DNA of 64,000 bases from Pseudomonas mendocina (GCA_037482215.1 CP148074.1:3534001-3598000); one strand, 5' to 3'. Positions 48,000 through 57,897 are shown, numbered from the stretch's first letter. A program made the numbers and translations. The notes: generated by a model not told the origin, from the letters alone.

Positions 48000-49802
48000 T
48001 CAGAACCAGCTATCGCGCATGTCGAAACAGATACGGTTGGTGGTACTGAGCAAACGTGCCTGGCCTTCCAGACCGGCCAGTTCCCAGTCCATGAAGTAGC
48101 GGGCAGCCTGTAGTTTGCCTCGATAGAAATCTGCTTCGCTGCCACTAGCGCCAGCCCTCAAGGCACGACTGGCAACCTGGGCCTGACATAGCCAGTTCCA
48201 ACCCAGCACCAACTTACTGAAGACATCAAGAAACACCGTGGCATTGCTCAACCCAATATCTGGCTTAGCGGCAACGAGCTGCTGCATATCAGCGGTCAGT
48301 CGCTCAACAATGCGCAAAGCCGAGCGTAGAGCGGTGGCAAGCAATACGCAGTTGCAGTCTTGGGTGGCTTCGGCCACGGCTTTATGCACCTTGCTCAGAA
48401 ATAACCCATAACCATCCCCACCGCGAGGGCCCAACTTGCGCCCCAGCAGATCAATCGCCTGAATGCCTTCAGTACCTTCATGAATCGGGTTGAGACGGTT
48501 ATCGCGGTAGAGCTGCTCCAGCATGTACTCACGGGTGTAACCGGAACCACCCAGCACCTGCACACCAATCTCAGAAGCCAGCAGGCCATAACGTGAAGGC
48601 CAACTTTTCACCACAGGGGTAAGCAGATCGAGCAGCTCAGCAGCCTCGCGACGCTGGATTGCATCCGCTGCGGTGTGGCTGTCCTCCACCAGACTGCTGG
48701 CATACAGACAGAGCGACAGACTGCCCTCGGCATAGACCTTCTGCTGCAACAGCATGCGCCGCACATCAGCGTGTTCAATAATGCGCACCTGCGGGCTGTG
48801 CGGGTCCTTGTTCCCCGGCAAACGGCCCTGCGGACGCTGACGTGCATAATCCAGGGCGTGCACAAAACTCTGGTAACCCAAGCTGGCAGCGCCTAGACCT
48901 ACCCCAACGCGGGCCTCATTCATCATCTGGAACATATAGGCCAAGCCGTGGTTGGCCTCCCCCACCAGATAACCAACTGCACCGTCTTTTTCACCAAAAC
49001 TGAGCACAGTGGAGGTGGTATTGCGGTACCCCATCTTATGCAGCAACCCAGCTAGCGCGACATCATTACGGGCGCCCAGACTGCCGTCTGCATTGACCAG
49101 AAACTTGGGCACCAGAAACAGAGAAATTCCCTTCACACCGGCCGGAGCTCCCTCAAGACGAGCCAACACCATGTGCACAATGTTGTCGGTCAGTTCGTGA
49201 TCGCCACCGGAGATAAACATCTTGCTGCCACTGATGCGGTAGGTACCGTCCGCGGCGGGTTTGGCGCTGGTACGCAGATCGCCCAGCGCGGAGCCCTGCC
49301 CCGGCTCAGTCATGGCCATGGTGCCACTGAAACGCCCCGCCAACATCGGCGGCAGGAAGCGCTCGCGCAGCTCAGCGCTGGCAAAACTCTTGATTAGGTT
49401 GGCAGCGGCAATGCTGAGGAATGAATAACCAACCGTGGCAATGTTGGCCGCATTGAAATAGGCCATACAGGCACGCAGTACCACTTCGGGCAGTTGCAGG
49501 CCGCCATCATCATAATCGTGATGGGCCGCCAGAAAGCCGGCTTCGGCAAAGGCATCCCAGGCCACTTTGGTTTCCGGGATGAGATGGACCTTTGCCCCGT
49601 CAAAGGTCGGCTCGTTGGCGTCGCCCTTTTGGTTATGCGGCGCGTAGTACTGCTGCGCCAGCGTTCGGGCCGTTTCCAGGGTGGCATCAAATACGCCCAG
49701 GTCATGCTCGGCATAGCGAGGCCGCTGCAACAGCGACTGAGTGTCGAGCATCTCGTAGAGTTGAAAACGTACGTCGCGGTCGTTGAGCAGCTGGTCGGTC
49801 AT
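48000..49802 (-). CDS. acyl-CoA dehydrogenase, FadE5/DmdC-like long form
   Basis: A 600-residue FAD enzyme introducing the 2,3-double bond in acyl-CoA. It belongs to the roughly 600-residue subgroup with an extra C-terminal domain. Motifs: AMTEPGQGSALGDLRT (flavin/substrate loop), SGSKMFISGGDHELTDN, and the catalytic region NPIHEGTEGIQAIDLLGRK, where the glutamate is expected. The start is ATG 49802 (MTDQLLNDRDVRF); a longer frame to 49868 is rejected. First enzyme gene after the LAL regulator, 101 bp downstream of it. Confidence 0.94.
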   Translation of the reverse strand: MTDQLLNDRDVRFQLYEMLDTQSLLQRPRYAEHDLGVFDATLETARTLAQQYYAPHNQKGDANEPTFDGAKVHLIPETKVAWDAFAEAGFLAAHHDYDDGGLQLPEVVLRACMAYFNAANIATVGYSFLSIAAANLIKSFASAELRERFLPPMLAGRFSGTMAMTEPGQGSALGDLRTSAKPAADGTYRISGSKMFISGGDHELTDNIVHMVLARLEGAPAGVKGISLFLVPKFLVNADGSLGARNDVALAGLLHKMGYRNTTSTVLSFGEKDGAVGYLVGEANHGLAYMFQMMNEARVGVGLGAASLGYQSFVHALDYARQRPQGRLPGNKDPHSPQVRIIEHADVRRMLLQQKVYAEGSLSLCLYASSLVEDSHTAADAIQRREAAELLDLLTPVVKSWPSRYGLLASEIGVQVLGGSGYTREYMLEQLYRDNRLNPIHEGTEGIQAIDLLGRKLGPRGGDGYGLFLSKVHKAVAEATQDCNCVLLATALRSALRIVERLTADMQQLVAAKPDIGLSNATVFLDVFSKLVLGWNWLCQAQVASRALRAGASGSEADFYRGKLQAARYFMDWELAGLEGQARLLSTTNRICFDMRDSWF

Positions 49803-49903
49803 GGCGGTCTCACAAGCAAAAAATAGCAGGAGACCGTTGTACCAAAGCCATTTTCTGCCCGCGTCCAACCCAGGGTGGAGTTTTTAAATCAGGAGGGTGG
49901 AAT

Positions 49904-52561
49904 TCACTGTTCAACGAACAGGTTTAAACGTCTGGCAGACTGTATGGCCCCTTCACGATCCTGCACGTCCAGCTTGCGGAACAGATTATTGATATGGGTC
50001 TTAACCGTACTCAGGCTGATAAACATCGCATCGGCTATCTGCTGATTGTGTTGCCCCAAACCAATGCGCCTAAGCACATCTTGTTCACGCCTCGTCAGGG
50101 GCTCAATCAGCAATTGGTGGGGATTGGCCTGATCGCCTAACTCACAAAGCAGATCAGCCAATTGATCGGGAGCAGGTAGGGGCTGTGACAACTGATATTG
50201 GCGACGTGCAGCCGGTGTCAGTAATTGCCGCCACAACGCCTCCAGCGCACGCCCTTCCCGATGCAGCAGGCGGCCACAGCCCTCACCTGCAGCCTGTTGT
50301 AAGGCCTGATCCAATCGATGCAGCGCCGCGCCACGACGCCCCTGATCCAGATGCAGGGCAGCCGACAGAATGTGCAATTCAATACACAGTTGCTGATCGC
50401 CCTCCAGTTCAGCTTGCTCTGCCAACTGCACAAGGATTTTGCCCGCGACACGGTGCTGCCCCAGGTGTCGCTGCACCCACGCATAAGCAAGCCATTCACC
50501 AGTGGATATACCCTCAGCATTGCGGTGGATACAGCCATGCCACTCGCTAAGCCAACTCATGATGAAGTCCTGATCGCGTTCAAACACAGCAAGACGAGCG
50601 CGTTGCGCACCGATCTGGCGATACACCCCGAACAGGCTATTACTGAACGCTAGACGACGAGCCTCATCCCAACGGGCACGAGCCAAAGCAGGCTTACTCC
50701 TAGCCAACTGGCTACAGCCTTGGTAATACAGTACACAAGGTAGACCGCCTCCCTGAGCGAACCCCATGGCCAGTGTTTCAGCCTGAGCCAGAAACACATC
50801 GGCCTGCGCAGGCTGATTAACTTCCAACGCCAATACAGCCTGCCCTAACAAACGATACAGATCATAAAACCCATCGCCCGGCTTTCCCCGTGGCACTTTA
50901 TCTAACCGTGCGAAACGGGCTTTGGCATGACAATATTGACCTTGCGCCAGCTCAATTAAACCAAGTTGCCAATGAAGCTGATTGGCATAACCAGTAAATT
51001 TCAGCGACTCAATCTGGACCAGCGATTGCTCGGTATCTTGCCGCGCCAGACGTAGTTTCCCGAGCGCCAGCAAATTACTACCTCGGTTGAACTGCAACAC
51101 AGCAGTAGCAGCATTGTTCTGTGGATACTCAAGCAGAGCACGAGCCGCAACTTCAATGCCGTGCTTGTAATTGCCCCCTAGATAAGCCAAACGACTGCGC
51201 AAAAAGGAAAGTGTTTGCCAGGATCGCTGCAGCCGCTGCTCTGACAAGACCTTAGTCTTTAACAGTTGGCGCAAGCGTCGTAAGCAGCTTGCGCAACGCT
51301 GCACATCTCCCACCACAGCCACTACACTGGCCTCGGTTATAGCCAGGGTGAGGTGATCATCGGTGCTGAATCCCGGCAAGGCCCCTATAAACTCCATGAC
51401 AGCATTGACCTTACCCTCACGCAGTAGATCAAAACTGTGATACTCCAAGGTCGCCAGCAACCTCTTGAAATCCCTCGCACGCCCCAACTGCAACATCGCA
51501 TCGCTGTAGCATTGCTGCTGCAATAGCCAATCAGCCGCTAACAGATGCAGGGCATGAACCTGCTTTAGTGAGCGTCCTGACAGGCGTTGATATAGGGTCA
51601 AACGCAACTGTGGATGCAAACGATACGGTAAACGCTCGTCAGGGCTATAGCTGATAAACAGATCAACAGCTAAGAGACGCACCATTATTGCAGTGCTGTC
51701 GCGACTACCCGTGATCAACTGGGCGAGTTCCTGATCCCAAGCATTCAACACCGACAAGCGCTCAAGTGTGTATAAGTCGCCAGGCGGCAGCTTACACAAC
51801 ACCTCATCCATAAATAGCTGAGCTAACCAACGCTGTGCTTGTGCCTCCACCACAGGCTCCAAACACTCAGACACATGTGCACTGCTTGAGTACGCTGCCA
51901 GCCCTATTAGTACACCACTGATCCAACCCTCGTTGGCTGTTCGCAACTGATAGGCAACTGCGCTGGAAATTGAAATACCTCGTTGCTGGGCTAATGCTTC
52001 GATCTCAGCACTGGCTAATTCAAGTTGATGACTATCAATGACCTGCAAACGCCCATCCCGGCGCAGCTGATTAAATGCAATCCCCGGGAGCCCTTGGCTC
52101 GCAACCACCACATGTAGGCCGCTGGGGACATGCCTAAGCAGTTCATTGATGTAACTCAAACAGACAGGAGAACGCAGGTAATGCAGATCATCCAGCACCA
52201 GCGTAAAACACCTCTGCTGCTCAAAATGACTGCTAATTTCAGCCCACAATTGCCCGGCATTGAGGACTGCGCTATCAGAAAACTCAAGCAAGCCAAGCGA
52301 CTTATGCAAATGCAATAAAAAATGAAGTGGCTGATTATCGGCCACCTCACAGCGCAACCAAGCCCAAGGGGATTTAAGAGCAGCGACGTATTGCGCTATT
52401 AGCACACTTTTGCCGTAGCCAAATGGCGCACAGACCATACTCAACTGAAAGCCGTTAAGTGTCGCCTCCTGTAACTTACAAAGCAGTTCTGGGCGACAAA
52501 GGGCATCAGTAGGAACAACCGGAGGGCGCAGTTTATTGAACTTCACAGGCGGCTTATTCAT
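49904..52561 (-). CDS. large MalT-like LuxR (LAL) ATP-dependent regulator, copy 1
   Basis: An 885-residue LAL regulator. Walker A APFGYGKS (45-52) and Walker B LVLDDLHYL lie in the N-terminal ATPase. A helical TPR-like sensor region spans about 350-800. A C-terminal LuxR helix-turn-helix (about 820-880) contains LTRREQDVLRRIGLG and STVKTHINNLFRKLD. The size and plan resemble AlkS, the alkane regulator of P. putida GPo1, and MalT. The ATG at 52561 has a weak ribosome-binding site; a TTG at 52591 is possible. It heads the acyl-CoA dehydrogenase-FadB-thiolase-SDR series and probably activates it. Confidence 0.92.
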   Translation of the reverse strand: MNKPPVKFNKLRPPVVPTDALCRPELLCKLQEATLNGFQLSMVCAPFGYGKSVLIAQYVAALKSPWAWLRCEVADNQPLHFLLHLHKSLGLLEFSDSAVLNAGQLWAEISSHFEQQRCFTLVLDDLHYLRSPVCLSYINELLRHVPSGLHVVVASQGLPGIAFNQLRRDGRLQVIDSHQLELASAEIEALAQQRGISISSAVAYQLRTANEGWISGVLIGLAAYSSSAHVSECLEPVVEAQAQRWLAQLFMDEVLCKLPPGDLYTLERLSVLNAWDQELAQLITGSRDSTAIMVRLLAVDLFISYSPDERLPYRLHPQLRLTLYQRLSGRSLKQVHALHLLAADWLLQQQCYSDAMLQLGRARDFKRLLATLEYHSFDLLREGKVNAVMEFIGALPGFSTDDHLTLAITEASVVAVVGDVQRCASCLRRLRQLLKTKVLSEQRLQRSWQTLSFLRSRLAYLGGNYKHGIEVAARALLEYPQNNAATAVLQFNRGSNLLALGKLRLARQDTEQSLVQIESLKFTGYANQLHWQLGLIELAQGQYCHAKARFARLDKVPRGKPGDGFYDLYRLLGQAVLALEVNQPAQADVFLAQAETLAMGFAQGGGLPCVLYYQGCSQLARSKPALARARWDEARRLAFSNSLFGVYRQIGAQRARLAVFERDQDFIMSWLSEWHGCIHRNAEGISTGEWLAYAWVQRHLGQHRVAGKILVQLAEQAELEGDQQLCIELHILSAALHLDQGRRGAALHRLDQALQQAAGEGCGRLLHREGRALEALWRQLLTPAARRQYQLSQPLPAPDQLADLLCELGDQANPHQLLIEPLTRREQDVLRRIGLGQHNQQIADAMFISLSTVKTHINNLFRKLDVQDREGAIQSARRLNLFVEQ

Positions 52562-52887
52562 AAAAATGCCGGGGCTAGTAAAGTTAGCCAAAGGTGTAGT
52601 CCCAGGAAACGCAACAATGTCATTTCAAATTAACCTGCCTTTCGGCTAGGCATAAAAATCCGGACTTGTCGCTCATCATCAGCCCTACCTACAGTGGCTC
52701 AGACGCTTTGCGGATATCCTCAAATGCCTTCATTAACTTCTACGCACTTTTGATGAACCAAGAACAGACTTCAAATATTTTCACACTAATAACTTGGGCC
52801 ATTTCAATCCACAGCTGGGATAAGTCGAGCACGACGTCTTATAGTCGCGTCAGGGCTTGCGGATTAAACTGAATGAAATCCTGAGAT
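52562..52887. other. intergenic region between LAL copy 1 and the LysR gene
   Basis: 326 bp, AT-rich on the left. No supported gene: a plus-strand 68-codon frame at 52666-52872 lacks any recognisable domain. It should contain the promoter of the LAL-headed operon, which I could not assign. Confidence 0.4.
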
Positions 52888-53793
52888 TCACCAGCGCTCA
52901 GAGCATTTCATACAAAGCTCAATAAAGTGTTGCACTGCTGGTGAACGTGTTCGTCCGCTCAATTCAATGGCACTGATTTGGGCATTAAATTTCCAGCTCG
53001 GCACATCTAATGTTACTAGACGCCCAGACTCCAACTCTTCAGCCAATTGCGTTATAGGCGCAGGAAGCCAGGCGTTGGTACGCAATAGCGTCTGTTTGAG
53101 CAACTCGTAGTCACTACTTAGCAGATGAACCTCCGGTGGCTGTCCAGTTGGCTTAGCCAGGAACTGTGAAATCGGATGGCCAACTGAAAGCTGACTGGCC
53201 GACAACATCGGATACTCATAGAGCTCGAGTAAACTGATGCCTTCGCGTCCCTGAAGCGGATGTCCCTGCCGTACAAAAATAGGCGATGGCAGCGTGTGCA
53301 TTTCTTGACAGCTGAGCCCTTCTACATCAAGAACACCACTAAAGCCCGCCAAGACCAAATCGAACTGACGGTTCCTCAAACCGAAGACCAATTCATCCGG
53401 GTTACCCTCAGTGATATGGATCTGTATCTTTGGGTAGAGCGAAATAAACTCGGGTAAAACGGGGCGTAATGCGATCTCTCGAATGGCCCGACCTACCCCT
53501 AGATTAAGGCGACCGCTATCGACTTTGCGATACAACGAAGCCTCTCGCATTAAATCATCAACATCGTTGAGCAACTGCGCGCAACGATATTGAATTTGGT
53601 CACAGAAAGGGGTCGGCTGCATGCCGCTCTTACTACGATCAAACAGCTGTACTCCCAACTCTTCTTCCAGAATAGCCAGGCTTCGAGTCAATGCAGGAGG
53701 CGTTACATGCAGGGAGTCAGCAGCTTTGTGGATGCTGCCATGACGAATCACAGCTTGTAGATGCCTGAGTTGTTTCAGTGTCAGCATATCCAT
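52888..53793 (-). CDS. LysR family transcriptional regulator
   Basis: A 301-residue LysR-type regulator. The N-terminal helix-turn-helix reads LKQLRHLQAVIRHGSIHKAA then LHVTPPALTRSLAILEEELG (about 5-45). The periplasmic-binding-like co-inducer domain runs from about residue 90 (GRLNLGVGRAIREIALRPVL) to the end. The start is at ATG 53793 or 53787; the extension to 53850 is hydrophobic and unlike the family. It reads toward the LAL-headed operon, and no gene is close on its 5' side except remnants, so its target is uncertain. Confidence 0.92.
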   Translation of the reverse strand: MDMLTLKQLRHLQAVIRHGSIHKAADSLHVTPPALTRSLAILEEELGVQLFDRSKSGMQPTPFCDQIQYRCAQLLNDVDDLMREASLYRKVDSGRLNLGVGRAIREIALRPVLPEFISLYPKIQIHITEGNPDELVFGLRNRQFDLVLAGFSGVLDVEGLSCQEMHTLPSPIFVRQGHPLQGREGISLLELYEYPMLSASQLSVGHPISQFLAKPTGQPPEVHLLSSDYELLKQTLLRTNAWLPAPITQLAEELESGRLVTLDVPSWKFNAQISAIELSGRTRSPAVQHFIELCMKCSERW

Positions 53794-53901
53794 CACAAAA
53801 GTGAGCAAACAGAGCTCAAGTAGGTCATACATCAGAAAACTCTGAAACATGCCAAAGCACTATGTACTCATGTGCATGCAAATAGTGTGATGTATGTTCG
53901 C

Positions 53902-54237
53902 TTATTCGCGTAAAGAGCCAGGAATTTTGCCGCTCCACTGCCGAAATGCGCGACGAAAGTTGGACTGATCGCTAAAAACCAGTTGGAAGGCAATTTCGCA
54001 AATGGGAAGCGTCGTTTCAGATAACAGCACCATAGCCCGCTGATAACGCTCTTGGTTGAGCAGTTGCTGATAACTACACCCTTGGCGAGCCAAGTTTCTG
54101 CGCAAGCTACGGGCACTGGTGCATAAACGCATTGCGACTTGTTCCAGTGACGGCCAGGGGCCTTGGTTTTCACGCAGCAAGCGGCGCACCCGTATCTCCC
54201 AGGTGTTTGCTGCCGAGTGTTCATCCAGCCCAGTCAT
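53902..54237 (-). pseudogene. AraC-type DNA-binding domain only, probably truncated regulator
   Basis: A 111-residue frame consisting almost wholly of an AraC helix-turn-helix domain: LEQVAMRLCTSARSLRRNLA and ICEIAFQLVFSDQSNFRRAF. The N-terminal sensor domain of about 200 residues found in relatives is absent. Its ATG lies in frame two codons after the stop of the upstream hydrolase remnant, with GGGGCTGAG nearby, so translation by coupling is possible. Either a decayed gene or a stand-alone DNA-binding protein. Confidence 0.6.
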
Positions 54238-54243
54238 GCATGC

Positions 54244-54582
54244 TCAGCCCCGTAAAAAACTCAGTACATCAATGACACTTTGCTCTGGAATTTCCTCCAT
54301 GGGGATATGCCTGACATCGGCATAGATCTTCATCTGTAGCCACGGTAGATCGCGCTGCCACAGCGCTACATGCTCGGGAGATATCCAGGGATCCAGCTTC
54401 CCCCACAGCAGCAACGTTGGCGCCTTGATTCCGGCAACCAGCTGCGGTGTCTGCGAGAGCAATTCGCGGTTGGCCTTCAACAGAACCCGGAAGATCTCCA
54501 TCATGGACCGCCTGTTTCCAGGCCTGCGGCTCAGGTTGTAATAACGATCCACCACCCCCGGTTTGATCCGTCGAGCATCGCC
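54244..54582 (-). pseudogene. alpha/beta hydrolase, C-terminal remnant
   Basis: About 110 codons homologous in style to the C-terminal half of an alpha/beta hydrolase: APTLLLWGKLDPWISPEH supplies the acid residue region and YADVRHIPMEEIPEQ the catalytic His region. The nucleophile elbow and everything before it are missing. The reading frame can be followed upstream as DARRIKPGVVDRYYN to about 54580, where a stop codon appears and similarity ends. This is a truncation junction rather than a short gene. Confidence 0.65.
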
Positions 54583-54616
54583 CTACACCTCACGAATACC
54601 CTGAGCGATCAAGGCC

Positions 54617-54982
54617 TTGGGCATCCACACTGGCATGGCAACGGTGGCGGCCATGCTCACCTCCAGCGCTCTGGACTACCTCGGTCTGACCAAACAGTTC
54701 GGGCGCAAGGAGCTGGAGCTGTACAGCGCCGAGTTAAGCAAGCAATTGCCGGGGCTGTTCATTCACCTCAGTTCGGAGGTGCGCCAGAACCTACTTCCAG
54801 CGCATTGCCGAACTGGCGGCCCCCCCCCCTACAGCGCCGTACAGAACAACATGCGCAGCCTTGAGCCAGTTCTGCTGAGTATCGAGCAGGACGTGCAGAA
54901 CAAACTGGCTACAGTGTCGCCCTCCAAGAGCAGGCCGAGCACAACACTGGATCTTTCCTTACCGACCCAATCAACCCAGTAG
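54617..54982 (+). pseudogene. unrecognised gene remnant with apparent compensating frameshifts
   Basis: A plus-strand frame with protein-like stretches (LDYLGLTKQFGRKELELYSA and SAVQNNMRSLEPVLLSIEQD). Between about 54788 and the C-run at 54820-54829 the sensible reading moves to the next frame (TYFQRIAELAAPP). This suggests one shift near 54788 and a second in the homopolymer. The remnant's family is not recognised. Its end overlaps the 3' end of the LAL gene at 54971. Sequencing error in the C-run is an alternative. Confidence 0.45.
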
Positions 54983-57706
54983 TCCCAGCTCGTTGGCTTT
55001 GGCCACAGCCTGGGTACGGCGCTCCACCCCCAGCTTGCTGTTGATATGGCGGGCATGGGTTTTAACGGTATGCAGGGAGATAAACAGCTTGTCGCTGATC
55101 TCCTGATTCGAACAGCCCTCGGCAATCAACTGCAACACCGACAACTCTCGGCTGCTCAACGCTTCGATCAGATCTGATTCTGCTGGGCAGAGCGTGACCG
55201 ACGCAGGAGTCTCAACCTGTGGCAGCAGCGCAAGCAGATCATTCACCTGTGGGCTCGCATCCAACAGCTGCAACTGGTGGCGCAGCCAGTGTGGTTGCTC
55301 CCTCAACAACTCAGCGAATGGCAGCAAGCCACCAGCACCTGCCGCTTGAATCGCACTGCGCACTTGGTAGCAAGCCTCCTCTTCACGCCCCCTGTGCAAC
55401 AGCAACCGGGTCAGTTGAGCCTGTGCGGCTGCAGCAATCAACCCGCCGCCATCACTCTGCCCCTGCTGAATAACCCCTTTCAGACGCAGCTCAGCTTTCT
55501 CATAGTCGCCCGACAAGCACTCATGGGCGGCTAACAGTATCTGAATGTGCTGGGTGATCTGCGGGTGAAACTCCGGTGCTGCCGCAGCCTGCTGACCACA
55601 GTAAGCCAATAGCATCCGCTTGAGCCAAGCCCCGGCCAGCTCAACCTGCCCCTGGCGTAACCACAACTCACACTTGACCACGGTAATCATGGCCAGGTGA
55701 TAAACCGGCGGAACGTCCCAGATGTGCATCAGGCGCTCAACCTCAGCCAGGTAGTTAAAGGCATGGCTGAGATTGCCGCAGCGATCTTCCAGATGCGCCA
55801 GCACGCAGTACCCCAGCAACACACTGATGTCGCGGCAGGCTCGAGCCTCAGCAATCCCTGTCTGCAAGCGCTCCCGTGCCTGCTGCGGTTGCAGGCGCAG
55901 GCTCAGTAAGTAGCCTTCATAGATCGTCAACCGAGCCCGCACGGCGTAATGGCGATGTGCGGATAAACGTGCCAAGCATTGCAGGCCGGCCTGCACCTCC
56001 TGCAGCGCACGTAACACCTCTCCACGAGCCTGTAGTACGCGCGCCCGGTCGTAATGGGCCAACCCTTCGAATAGCGGATTACTCACCCGCTGCGCCAGCT
56101 CCAGCGCATCGCGATTAAGCCCCCTGGCTCGCCACAAATCACCTTGTACAACGGCCAGATTAGACAAGGTGGAGAGGCACATCAGGCGTTGGCCATAGCG
56201 CTCTGGCGGCAGGCAGCTAAGGGCTTCAGTGCAATAACTGCGCGCCTTATTTGTATCGCCACGGCCCCTGGCAATCACACCGCTGAGGGCCAGCCACTGA
56301 GCCTTTAAACTCTCGTGTTCGGAGCGATCACGGCCAGGTAAAAAGCGGTCCAGCCTTGCCAGCAAATCCTCAGCAGCATCCAGTTGGCAGGCCATGGTCA
56401 AAGCCCAGCTGTACATCAAAATTAAACGCGGAGTGCTAATCAGCAGGCTGTCGGGCAAGTCCATCTTCCAACGCAGCAGGGTCGCCACATTTTGCTCACC
56501 AAGGAGCTGATCCTCGGATAGATTCTGTACTAGGTTCGCCGCCACATCTGGTTGACCTGCCCTTAATGCCTGCTCAATCGCCTCATCCAGCAATCCCTGG
56601 CTGCTGAACCAGCGACAGGCCCGTAGATGCAAGCTAGCTGTAGGCTGCAGGCGACAGCGCAACAAATCAGAGAACAAATGGTGGTAGCGAAACCACTTAC
56701 CCTGCTCATCCAAAGGCACCAAAAAGACCTGATGCGCCTGCAAGTGCCGAATGATCGCAGCACTGTCAGAAGCATCCCGCAATGCATCACACAGCTCTGC
56801 ACAAAAGCGCTCCTGGCTGGCCGTCTGGTATAGAAAAGTCTGTACCTCTGCTGGCTGGCGCTCAATAACCTCCTCCAGCAAATAATCATGAATCAGCCCA
56901 TCCCCGGCCTGCATATGATCCGGTAACTTATCCTTGTCACAAGCCTCACCAGCCGCCAACGCCCACAGACGCAGCCCAGCAACCCAACCTTCACTACGTT
57001 GCAGCAGAATGGCCCGATCTTCAGCGGGCAAATCCCGCCCCTGCAACGCCAACAGTTGAGTACATTCGTCATCGGTCAGGCGTAAGTCCTGCTCGTTCAA
57101 CTCCAGCAATTGCCGGGTCAGGCGCAGGCGGGCGAAATGCCAATCGGGACGTTGTCGGCTGGTCACCAGTATGGCTAATCCGGCGGGCAGGTGATTCAGT
57201 AAAAACTGCAAGCAGCGATCGAGTACCGGCCCCTGAGCCAAGTGGTAATCATCTAGCACGAGCAGCAGCGGCTGCTCCGCATTGTTCCTTGTACTCAGAT
57301 CATCCAGCAGATCATCCATCCACTGCTCGAAGGCAAAAGGCTGGTGTCGCTGTCGCAAGCGCAGCAGGGATAACGCATCGTGCCCGACGCCGGGGAAAAA
57401 CTCTTGCAAGCCAACGACCAGACGGTCAAGGAATCGGCCAGGCTCGCTATCGCGTGCACTTAGCCCCAGCCACAGCGTCTGCCACTGCGTAGGCAAATGT
57501 TCACAGAACTCAATGGCCAGTGAACTTTTTCCAAAACCCGCCGGGGCACAAATCAGCAGCAACCGTCCGCTCAGGCCTTGCAGCAAATGCTCACACAAGC
57601 GTGGGCGAGGCACATAACCGGCCGGCAAAGGTGGTCGATAGTATGGACTACCCAAATAATTGGTCCCTGACATTGCTGTTCCCGAAGTTCGTGACAGATC
57701 TGGCAT
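54971..57706 (-). CDS. large MalT-like LuxR (LAL) ATP-dependent regulator, copy 2
   Basis: A 911-residue LAL regulator. Walker A APAGFGKS (54-61) and Walker B LLLVLDDYHLA lie in the ATPase domain. A long helical/TPR sensor region spans about 400-820. The C-terminal LuxR domain (about 845-905) contains LSSRELSVLQLIAEGCSNQE and HTVKTHARHINSKLG. The start is ATG 57706, with AGGAAGAGG just upstream; ATG 57673 is possible. It lies on the same strand as DUF1329 copy 2 but beyond a terminator, so it probably has its own promoter. Likely regulator of the second DUF1302-DUF1329 pair. Confidence 0.92.
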   Translation of the reverse strand: MPDLSRTSGTAMSGTNYLGSPYYRPPLPAGYVPRPRLCEHLLQGLSGRLLLICAPAGFGKSSLAIEFCEHLPTQWQTLWLGLSARDSEPGRFLDRLVVGLQEFFPGVGHDALSLLRLRQRHQPFAFEQWMDDLLDDLSTRNNAEQPLLLVLDDYHLAQGPVLDRCLQFLLNHLPAGLAILVTSRQRPDWHFARLRLTRQLLELNEQDLRLTDDECTQLLALQGRDLPAEDRAILLQRSEGWVAGLRLWALAAGEACDKDKLPDHMQAGDGLIHDYLLEEVIERQPAEVQTFLYQTASQERFCAELCDALRDASDSAAIIRHLQAHQVFLVPLDEQGKWFRYHHLFSDLLRCRLQPTASLHLRACRWFSSQGLLDEAIEQALRAGQPDVAANLVQNLSEDQLLGEQNVATLLRWKMDLPDSLLISTPRLILMYSWALTMACQLDAAEDLLARLDRFLPGRDRSEHESLKAQWLALSGVIARGRGDTNKARSYCTEALSCLPPERYGQRLMCLSTLSNLAVVQGDLWRARGLNRDALELAQRVSNPLFEGLAHYDRARVLQARGEVLRALQEVQAGLQCLARLSAHRHYAVRARLTIYEGYLLSLRLQPQQARERLQTGIAEARACRDISVLLGYCVLAHLEDRCGNLSHAFNYLAEVERLMHIWDVPPVYHLAMITVVKCELWLRQGQVELAGAWLKRMLLAYCGQQAAAAPEFHPQITQHIQILLAAHECLSGDYEKAELRLKGVIQQGQSDGGGLIAAAAQAQLTRLLLHRGREEEACYQVRSAIQAAGAGGLLPFAELLREQPHWLRHQLQLLDASPQVNDLLALLPQVETPASVTLCPAESDLIEALSSRELSVLQLIAEGCSNQEISDKLFISLHTVKTHARHINSKLGVERRTQAVAKANELGLLG

Positions 57707-57846
57707 CAACCTCTTCCTGTGGCGATCGTGCTAAACACATCCAGAATCAGCACAGACTATCGGTTTGGCTTGGTCATTTGAATACCCTAGATCCAAAAAT
57801 CAATGGCATTAGGCCACTATAGAATTATAAATAACTGCAAAATCAA

Positions 57847-57876
57847 CAAAAAAAAACCGGCCCCTGAGGGCCGGTT
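57847..57876 (-). terminator. terminator of the second DUF1302-DUF1329 operon
   Basis: On the minus strand, AACCGGCCC and GGGCCGGTT (57855-57876) form a 9-bp stem with a 4-nt loop, followed by a run of T residues (the A-run at 57847-57856 on plus). It lies 22 bp after the DUF1329 stop. Confidence 0.9.
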
Positions 57877-57897
57877 CTTGTTGATGCTACAGACTGC

